Source: Vibrio harveyi NBRC 15634 = ATCC 14126 = KCTC 12724
Lineage (GTDB): Bacteria > Pseudomonadota > Gammaproteobacteria > Enterobacterales > Vibrionaceae
Direction of reading: 5' to 3'
Length of the DNA: 40,839 bases
Assembly (NCBI RefSeq): GCF_001591145.1
Contig: NZ_BCUF01000048.1
Coordinates: forward strand, 1-40,839
The notes beneath the pieces were generated by a model, which was given only the letters and a program-made list of their open reading frames with translations, searched no databases and was not told where the DNA came from. The position numbers and the translations under genes are program-made. This document shows, in pieces, positions 35,437 through 40,839 of this stretch. The stretch's first letter is position 1; every line of letters begins with the position of its first letter.

Positions 35437-36303
35437 TTAAGCTTCTACTTTATTCAAGTGAACATCCATTTGTGGGAATGGAATTTCGATGCCTGCTTCG
35501 TCTAACGCTTCTTTGATTGCTTGAGTAGAATCGAAGTAAACGTCCCAGTAATCCGCTGTTTTACACCATGGGCGAACCACAAAGTTTACTGAAGAGTCAG
35601 CTAGAGCCAGCACACCAATTTGGATTGCTGGATCTTTAAGGATACGCTCATCTTTTTCTAGCACATCACGGATAACTTGCTTAGTTTGTTTAAGGTCAGC
35701 GCTGTAAGAAACACCGATAACTAGGTCTACACGACGCGTAGCGTGGCGAGAGTAGTTAGTGATTGCACCACCGATAACTGATGAGTTCGGTACAACAACC
35801 ATTTTGTTGTCAGGTGTTTTTAGTACAGTTTGGAAGATTTGAATTGCTTCAACACTACCCGCTACACCGCCAATTTCTACGTAGTCACCAGACTTGAATG
35901 GACGGAATGCAACAATCAGTACGCCCGCAGCGAAGTTAGATAGTGAACCTTGTAGAGCAAGGCCAACAGCAAGACCTGCCGCACCGATTACCGCAACTAC
36001 AGATGCAGTTTGAACACCGACACGACCTAGTGCCGCGATAAGTACGATAACGAATAGAAGGTAACGAACTAAACCATTGACGAATTCAACAACAGCTTTG
36101 TCCATCTTTTTCTTTTCAAGCACTTTTGAAACGCTGTTTGCTACCGCTTTAACGATAATGTTACCGATAAATAGGATCAGCAATGCAGAAATGATGTTCA
36201 CACCGTATTGAATAAGAAGATCTGAGTTGTTATTTAGCCATGTTTCAGCTTTGCTCAAACCATCTGTTAAAGAGGTATCGATACCCATCGATTCACCTGC
36301 CAT
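35437..36303 (-). CDS. mscS: Small-conductance mechanosensitive channel MscS
   Basis: Heptameric inner-membrane channel opened by membrane tension on osmotic downshock. 288 residues from ATG at 36303, with AGGA 9 bases before; a TTG-led extension of five codons is unlikely. TM1 and TM2 are at about 31-58 and 72-92. The pore helix TM3 at about 96-127 has the Gly/Ala-rich VQTASVVAVIGAAGLAVGLA. The beta and alpha/beta cytoplasmic domains follow (FKSGDYVEIGGVAGSVEAI) and the C-terminus is FPQMDVHLNKV. It is upstream of fbaA, as in E. coli. Confidence 0.96.
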   Translation of the reverse strand: MAGESMGIDTSLTDGLSKAETWLNNNSDLLIQYGVNIISALLILFIGNIIVKAVANSVSKVLEKKKMDKAVVEFVNGLVRYLLFVIVLIAALGRVGVQTASVVAVIGAAGLAVGLALQGSLSNFAAGVLIVAFRPFKSGDYVEIGGVAGSVEAIQIFQTVLKTPDNKMVVVPNSSVIGGAITNYSRHATRRVDLVIGVSYSADLKQTKQVIRDVLEKDERILKDPAIQIGVLALADSSVNFVVRPWCKTADYWDVYFDSTQAIKEALDEAGIEIPFPQMDVHLNKVEA

Positions 36304-36710
36304 AATTCGTATCCTCAAAATAAAGATATTAAATCTAATTGCCGTTAATTTATGAACCTTGTTTTTTATAGGTTCTTATTCACAACAACATCCCTATTGT
36401 TTTCCTGAACAGTGTCAGATTTTTGGCACAATATCTCAAAACTGAAATTTTGCAAAGTCAGAGTTTAGCAAAGACCTACAAAACAAAGCTTTATCAGAAT
36501 TTTCTGATACCGGCATGTTACAGAGTACGCAATGGATTTACATTCCGCCACACTTTTTACTTGGTTTTCTGCCACTTGATGCGGAAATGCGCTGAGTTTC
36601 GAAATTTGTACCAACATGAAGGGATATGAAGTGAGGCGATCATATAGCAGCTGACTAAGTTATCAATTGCACGCAGAGGAAGAATAGGATTTGTCTCATT
36701 GTTTAGACAT
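36304..36710. other. Gene-free region between mscS and fbaA
   Basis: About 400 A/T-rich bases; short frames on both strands show no ribosome site or recognisable product. It holds the mscS promoter region with a GAACCT/AGGTTC hairpin around 36353-36374, the palindrome at 36492-36509, and then the fbaA terminator. No RNA gene is recognised. Confidence 0.7.
36492..36509. promoter_or_regulatory. 18-base palindrome upstream of mscS
   Basis: Perfect 8-bp arms TATCAGAA (36492-36499) and TTCTGATA (36502-36509) with a 2-base centre, about 190 bases upstream of mscS. This symmetry is typical of an operator for a dimeric regulator. I cannot match it to a known consensus. Confidence 0.45.
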
Positions 36711-36739
36711 AAAAAAACCCGCTCTAAGAGCGGGTTTTT
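36711..36739 (-). terminator. Terminator after fbaA
   Basis: Stem AAAAACCCGCTC (36713-36724) / GAGCGGGTTTTT (36728-36739) with a 3-base loop; leftward it is followed by seven T. It ends the epd-pgk-fbaA group. Confidence 0.95.
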
Positions 36740-36759
36740 AGAAACTCAGTTGAGACGAA

Positions 36760-37836
36760 TTATAGTACGTCTACTGCGTTTAGGTCAGCAAATGCTTTCT
36801 CTAGGCGAGCTACCATTGAAGCTTGACCAGCACGTAGCCATACGCGTGGATCGTAGTACTTCTTGTTTGGAGCGTCTTCGCCAGTTGGGTTACCGATTTG
36901 ACCTTGTAGGTAATCGTGGTTGTCAGCTTCGTACTGACGGATACCATCCCAAGTTGCCCACTGTGTATCAGTATCGATGTTCATTTTGATAACACCGTAG
37001 CCGATAGACTCTTGGATTTCTGCTTCAGTAGAACCAGAACCACCGTGGAATACGAAGTTTAGAGCGTTTGGTGCGATACCGAACTTCTCTGCACAGTATG
37101 CTTGAGAGTCACGTAGGATAGTTGGAGTTAGAACAACGTTACCTGGCTTGTAAACGCCGTGTACGTTACCGAAAGAAGCTGCGATAGTGAAGCGGTGTGA
37201 AACAGCGCTTAGTTTCTCGTATGCGTAAGCAACGTCTTCTGGAGAAGTGTATAGCTCAGATGCGTCCATGTGAGAGTTATCAACGCCATCTTCTTCACCA
37301 CCAGTACAACCAAGTTCGATCTCGATTGTCATGTTCATCTTAGCCATGCGCTCTAGGTACTTAGCACATGTTTCGATGTTTTCTTCTAGAGACTCTTCAG
37401 AAAGGTCTAGCATGTGAGAAGAGAATAGAGGTTTACCAGTTTGAGCGAAGAACTCTTCACCAGCGTCTAGTAGACCGTCGATCCATGGAAGAAGTTTCTT
37501 AGCAGCGTGGTCAGTGTGTAGGATTACTGGCACACCGTAAGCTTCAGCTACAGTGTGAACGTATTTAGCACCAGCTACAGCACCAAGGATTTGAGCACCT
37601 TGACCTTCAAGTTTCACGCCTTTACCAGCGAAGAAACCAGCACCGCCGTTAGAGAACTGAACAACAACTGGAGCTTTAACTTTTGCAGCTGCTTCTAGTA
37701 CTGCGTTTACAGAATCAGTACCAACAACGTTTACTGCAGGAAGAGCAAATTTGTTTTCTTTTGCTACTTCAAATACTTTCTGAACGTCATCGCCAGAGAT
37801 AACACCTGGTTTTACGAAGTCGAAGATCTTAGACAT
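36760..37836 (-). CDS. fbaA: Fructose-bisphosphate aldolase, class II
   Basis: Zinc-dependent aldolase splitting fructose 1,6-bisphosphate into dihydroxyacetone phosphate and glyceraldehyde 3-phosphate. 358 residues from ATG at 37836 (MSKIFDFVKPGVI), with AGGAT 9 bases upstream; the open frame extends 12 codons further without family support. The catalytic D109 and zinc ligand H110 are in HTDHAAKK; GCTGGEEDGVDN, SFGNVHGVYKPG and FHGGSGSTEAEI complete the active site. Codon use looks strongly biased, as for other abundant proteins here. It is the last gene of epd-pgk-fbaA. Confidence 0.98.
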   Translation of the reverse strand: MSKIFDFVKPGVISGDDVQKVFEVAKENKFALPAVNVVGTDSVNAVLEAAAKVKAPVVVQFSNGGAGFFAGKGVKLEGQGAQILGAVAGAKYVHTVAEAYGVPVILHTDHAAKKLLPWIDGLLDAGEEFFAQTGKPLFSSHMLDLSEESLEENIETCAKYLERMAKMNMTIEIELGCTGGEEDGVDNSHMDASELYTSPEDVAYAYEKLSAVSHRFTIAASFGNVHGVYKPGNVVLTPTILRDSQAYCAEKFGIAPNALNFVFHGGSGSTEAEIQESIGYGVIKMNIDTDTQWATWDGIRQYEADNHDYLQGQIGNPTGEDAPNKKYYDPRVWLRAGQASMVARLEKAFADLNAVDVL

Positions 37837-37895
37837 GGATGTAATCCTATTTATCTGTCGTTTTTTAAACAAAACTTGTTAAATTGAAAAATCTT

Positions 37896-37907
37896 GCAAA
37901 CGTTTGC
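37896..37907. promoter_or_regulatory. LacI-family (PurR-like) operator in the pgk-fbaA gap
   Basis: GCAAACGTTTGC is a perfect 12-bp palindrome with central CG, 60 bases upstream of fbaA. It matches the core of the PurR box (ACGCAAACGTTTGCGT) closely and is in general a LacI-family shape. Which family member binds it (PurR, Cra or another) cannot be decided from sequence. Confidence 0.55.
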
Positions 37908-37958
37908 TCACAACTGAGGCTATTCTAGCAGAGTTCCACTCTCGTTGCAGCAAACAAG

Positions 37959-37984
37959 AAAGCGGGAGATGACTCCCCCGCTTT
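37959..37984 (-). terminator. Attenuator-like hairpin after pgk
   Basis: AAAGCGGG (37959-37966) / CCCGCTTT (37977-37984), extendable by GGGAG/CTCCC pairing. The leftward tail (CTTGTTTG) is only mildly T-rich, so partial readthrough into fbaA is likely. Confidence 0.6.
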
Positions 37985-37991
37985 GCGATTA

Positions 37992-39152
37992 TTACTTAGC
38001 GCGTGCTTCTAGCATTTCAACTGCTGGAAGTACTTTACCTTCTACAAACTCAAGGAAAGCGCCGCCGCCAGTAGAGATGTAAGATACGTCAGCTTTGATA
38101 CCGAACTTGTCGATAGCTGCTAGCGTGTCACCACCACCTGCAACAGAGAAACCTTCAGAAGCTGCGATAGCTTCAGAGATACCTTTAGTACCTGCTTCGA
38201 AGTTCTTGAATTCGAATACGCCTACTGGACCGTTCCAAAGGATAGTCTTAGCGTTCTTAAGGATTTCTGCTAGTTCAGCAGTTGAATCTGGACCAAGGTC
38301 GAAGATCATGTCGTCGTCTTGTACTTCAGAAACGTGCTTGATTTCAGCTTCTGCGTTCTCATCGAATGCTTTCGCACATGCAACGTCAGTTGCTACTGGA
38401 ATTGCACACTCGTCCATTAGCTTCTTCGCTGTTTCAACTAGGTCTGCTTCGTATAGCGACTTACCAACGTTGTGACCAGCAGCTGCGATGAATGTGTTAG
38501 CAATACCACCGCCAACAACTAGTTGGTCAGCGATTTTAGATAGAGACTCAAGAACAGTTAGCTTAGTAGAAACTTTTGAACCACCTACGATAGCAACCAT
38601 TGGACGAGCAGGCTTGTCCATTGCTTTACCTAGTGCTTCTAGTTCATTTGCTAGTAGAGGACCAGCACATGCTACGTCTGCGTGCATACCAACACCGTGA
38701 GTAGATGCTTGTGCACGGTGAGCTGTACCGAATGCGTCCATTACGAAGATGTCACATAGAGAAGCGTACTGCTTAGATAGTTCTTCTTCGTTTTTCTTCT
38801 CGCCTTTGTTAAAGCGAACGTTTTCAAGAACGACTAGTTCACCAGCGTTTAGTTCTAGACCGTTTAGGTAGTCTTTCGCTAGTTTAACTTCGCAGTCTAG
38901 TGCGTCGTTTAGGTAGTTAACTACTGGTTGTAGAGAGAACTCTTCTGCGTATTCACCTTCAGTTGGGCGACCTAGGTGAGAAGTAACCATAACTTTAGCA
39001 CCAGCTTCTAGACAGTGCTTGATAGTTGGAAGAGATGCGATGATACGTGCATCTGAAGTTACTTTACCGTCTTTTACTGGCACGTTTAGGTCAGCACGGA
39101 TAAATACACGTTTACCTGCAAGATCCAGGTCAGTCATCTTGATTACAGACAT
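37992..39152 (-). CDS. pgk: Phosphoglycerate kinase
   Basis: Transfers phosphate between 1,3-bisphosphoglycerate and ADP in glycolysis. 386 residues from ATG at 39152 (MSVIKMTDLDLAGKRVFIRADLNVP), preceded by GAGGAC; a TTG five codons earlier is unlikely. The substrate-binding RADLNVP and SHLGRPTEGEY, the hinge and nucleotide part GGSKVSTKL, ILWNGPVGVFEF and STGGGAFLEF are all present. It follows epd by 153 bases. Confidence 0.99.
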   Translation of the reverse strand: MSVIKMTDLDLAGKRVFIRADLNVPVKDGKVTSDARIIASLPTIKHCLEAGAKVMVTSHLGRPTEGEYAEEFSLQPVVNYLNDALDCEVKLAKDYLNGLELNAGELVVLENVRFNKGEKKNEEELSKQYASLCDIFVMDAFGTAHRAQASTHGVGMHADVACAGPLLANELEALGKAMDKPARPMVAIVGGSKVSTKLTVLESLSKIADQLVVGGGIANTFIAAAGHNVGKSLYEADLVETAKKLMDECAIPVATDVACAKAFDENAEAEIKHVSEVQDDDMIFDLGPDSTAELAEILKNAKTILWNGPVGVFEFKNFEAGTKGISEAIAASEGFSVAGGGDTLAAIDKFGIKADVSYISTGGGAFLEFVEGKVLPAVEMLEARAK

Positions 39153-39257
39153 GATGTGTCCTCTCAAATATTAAATAATTAAAGTTTTTAAAAACTCGGC
39201 AATCCTGCCAAGCCCGTTAATTCTTCAAACTGGTTATTGATATGGAGATACGTCAGA

Positions 39258-39280
39258 TTTATTTCAAGGCTTGAAATAAA
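39258..39280. promoter_or_regulatory. 23-base near-perfect palindrome between epd and pgk
   Basis: Perfect 11-bp arms TTTATTTCAAG (39258-39268) and CTTGAAATAAA (39270-39280) around one central base, 26 bases after the epd stop. The leftward side lacks a T-run, so it is a poor terminator. It could be a regulator site for a pgk promoter or an mRNA-processing hairpin. It does not fit the Cra or HexR consensus as I know them. Confidence 0.5.
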
Positions 39281-39305
39281 AATTTTCTCCATCGCTTATT
39301 CACTC

Positions 39306-40343
39306 TTATTGCTCCACCTGTGAAGAAGCTTGCATTGCTAAAGCGGTATCCAGCATCCGGTTAGCAAAGCCCCATTCGTTATCGCACCAAACGAGCATTT
39401 TTACGAGTTGCCCGTTACTCACTCTTGTCTGAGTTCCATCCACAATTGCACTATGGGGATCGTGATTAAAGTCGATGGAAACGAGTGGCGATTCAGTATA
39501 GTCAACAATGTCACGTAATGTACACTGAGATGCGTTAACAATGGTTTGATTTACGTCATTAACTTTCACATTTGTACTAATTGTGACACTTAAATCCATC
39601 GCAGTGACGTTAACTGTTGGAACTCGAACCGAAATTGCTTCAAATTTGTTAGAAAATTTCGGGAAGATTCTTTCAATTCCTTTATGCAACTTAGTGTCCA
39701 CCGGAATAATCGATTGGCTGGCAGCACGAGTGCGACGTAAATCATTGTGATAAGCGTCGATAACCTGCTGATCGTTCATTGAAGAGTGAATCGTTGTGAT
39801 AGTACCCGACTCTATGCCGAACGCCTCATCCAAAACTTTGATGATAGGGACAATACAGTTGGTGGTGCATGAGCCGTTCGACACCACGCGGTGTTCGTCT
39901 TTGAGAGTTTCGTGGTTCACACCATAGATAATGGTGTTATCGAGATCGCTTGCGCCAGGGTGTGAGAACAGAACTTTATGAGCCCCCGCTTCAATATGGG
40001 CTTGTCCGTCAGCTTGTGAGCCGAAGACGCCAGTACAATCCAGTACGATATCGACTTCTAAGTCACGCCATGGCAAAAGTTCGATTTCAGCAAGGTGGAG
40101 GATTCTAATTGGATCGTATTCGCCACTGTCGTGGTGAACGTAGAGGTGTTCTTGGTCATGCGAGATTTTCTTTCCGAAGCGACCATGACTAGTATCATAC
40201 TGAAGAAGATGTGCCATCGCTTCTGGTTGAGCCAGTTCATTAACTGCAACAACCTTGATCTGCTGGTGCTTACCGCTCTCGTATACTGCTCGCAGTACAT
40301 TACGACCGATACGTCCAAATCCATTGATCGCAACTTTTAGCAT
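39306..40343 (-). CDS. epd: D-erythrose-4-phosphate dehydrogenase
   Basis: GAPDH-like NAD enzyme oxidising erythrose 4-phosphate to 4-phosphoerythronate, the first step toward pyridoxal phosphate (the same branch that PdxJ completes). 345 residues. The NAD fold is INGFGRIGRNVLRA at the N-terminus and the nucleophile is C159 in SNGSCTTNC. TIHSSMNDQQVIDAYHNDLRR and HDPHSAIVDGTQTRVS identify Epd rather than GapA. The residue before SCTTNC is Gly where Ala is usual (NASCTTNC), a conservative change. Its order epd-pgk-fbaA is that of E. coli. Confidence 0.96.
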   Translation of the reverse strand: MLKVAINGFGRIGRNVLRAVYESGKHQQIKVVAVNELAQPEAMAHLLQYDTSHGRFGKKISHDQEHLYVHHDSGEYDPIRILHLAEIELLPWRDLEVDIVLDCTGVFGSQADGQAHIEAGAHKVLFSHPGASDLDNTIIYGVNHETLKDEHRVVSNGSCTTNCIVPIIKVLDEAFGIESGTITTIHSSMNDQQVIDAYHNDLRRTRAASQSIIPVDTKLHKGIERIFPKFSNKFEAISVRVPTVNVTAMDLSVTISTNVKVNDVNQTIVNASQCTLRDIVDYTESPLVSIDFNHDPHSAIVDGTQTRVSNGQLVKMLVWCDNEWGFANRMLDTALAMQASSQVEQ

Positions 40344-40542
40344 TTATCCTTCGCCTCACCAAAAATTCGTGTCACAGATAGTACCTGATACGAAGACTGA
40401 ACGCATTAAGTAAGTGATCTCCCTCGCGGTAAACTATCTTTTCACTTCCCGAAATATTCATTTCACTAATATATTGATTTCTGACATCGCATGTTTCGCT
40501 TGGCATTTTAACTCCTTGTTTGACCACCAAAAGGAAATGCGT

Positions 40543-40779
40543 ATGTCAGGTTTTCCCACTGCTCACTTTTGCAAGCGATGCAATAGAGAAACACCACACT
40601 CAGAGGTGCTGGTCCGTAAACCAAGCAGTTACGATACGGATAAATCGATTCTTGGAACCTTAAAACTTTGGGCTCATACCCTGATAAACGGCGGTCACTA
40701 TTACGATATGGATCGTTATGTCACTTGTAAGGAATGTGGACACAAAGAGAAGGATAACTGGGGAAACGAATTTGAATAG
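40543..40779 (+). CDS. Small zinc-ribbon-like protein of unknown function
   Basis: 78 residues starting MSGFPTAHFCKRCNRETPHSE. I choose ATG at 40543, with AAGGA 7 bases upstream; ATG at 40537 is too close to that site, and the open frame to 40414 is A/T-rich and not protein-like. Two CxxC pairs (CKRC near 10-13 and CKEC near 63-66) suggest a zinc ribbon binding one Zn ion. There is no signal peptide or membrane segment. It is divergent from epd and ends before a terminator. I do not recognise the family. Confidence 0.75.
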   Translation: MSGFPTAHFCKRCNRETPHSEVLVRKPSSYDTDKSILGTLKLWAHTLINGGHYYDMDRYVTCKECGHKEKDNWGNEFE

Positions 40780-40785
40780 GCACAA

Positions 40786-40813
40786 AAAAACCGAGCACTA
40801 ATGCTCGGTTTTT
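40786..40813 (+). terminator. Terminator after the small zinc-ribbon gene
   Basis: Stem AAAAACCGAGCA (40786-40797) / TGCTCGGTTTTT (40802-40813) with a CTAA loop and T-run; it may also serve a gene beyond the window edge on the other strand. Confidence 0.93.
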
Positions 40814-40839
40814 CATTTCTAGCGCTAAATTACGCTAAT

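Noticed and set aside
40495..40520. Sigma-54-like TTGGCA before the zinc-ribbon gene
   Set aside because: The required GC of the -12 element is missing at the proper spacing.
40414..40542. Extended N-terminus of the small zinc-ribbon gene
   Set aside because: A/T-rich, not protein-like, and the good ribosome site directly precedes 40543.

Overview
This is an uninterrupted piece of a gammaproteobacterial core chromosome, almost certainly a Vibrio. I infer this from near full-length protein matches I recognise, the moderate GC, and gene order. The protein sequences feel closest to the Harveyi clade (V. parahaemolyticus / alginolyticus / campbellii type), but species cannot be fixed without a search. 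I see no insertion sequence, prophage, integron or CRISPR array.

Layout. (1) 1-10.9 kb: a mostly leftward block eno (cut by the window edge) - pyrG - mazG - relA - rlmD, with the sensor kinase barA/varS divergent. An ERIC-like palindromic repeat sits between mazG and relA. (2) 10.9-20.1 kb: a leftward block rpoE-rseA-rseB-rseC, lepA-lepB-rnc-era, recO-pdxJ-acpS, which is envelope stress control followed by translation, RNA processing and signal peptidase genes. A sigma-E type promoter lies upstream of rpoE. (3) 20.7-24.7 kb: nadB rightward, sdhE-ygfX leftward, ygfZ and a YbaK-type deacylase rightward. (4) 24.66-25.6 kb: the least explained part of the window. It holds a hairpin-rich segment ending in a strong terminator (candidate small RNA), then directly a second excellent sigma-E promoter match, a structured leader, and a 68-residue orphan gene. 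(5) 25.6-29.98 kb: ubiI, ubiH, ygfB leftward, then zapA, 6S RNA (ssrS) and ygfA rightward. (6) 30.0-36.3 kb: rpiA, serA, yggE, argP/argO, a ProX-like deacylase, mscS. (7) 36.7-40.3 kb: epd-pgk-fbaA leftward, with several palindromes in the gaps. A small zinc-ribbon gene closes the window.

How the genes fit together. RpoE, its anti-sigma RseA and RseB form one envelope-stress circuit. RelA and BarA add stringent and carbon-storage control, and 6S RNA adds stationary-phase control. UbiI/UbiH, SdhE and NadB serve respiration and NAD supply. Eno, Pgk, FbaA, Epd, RpiA and SerA link lower glycolysis to pentose phosphate, vitamin B6 and serine synthesis (with PdxJ using the Epd-derived branch). ArgP with ArgO controls basic amino-acid export.

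Most of the window is ordinary conserved core. The parts worth a second look are the 24.66-25.6 kb intergenic island, the long rpoE-nadB gap, and palindromes near the sugar-phosphate genes.
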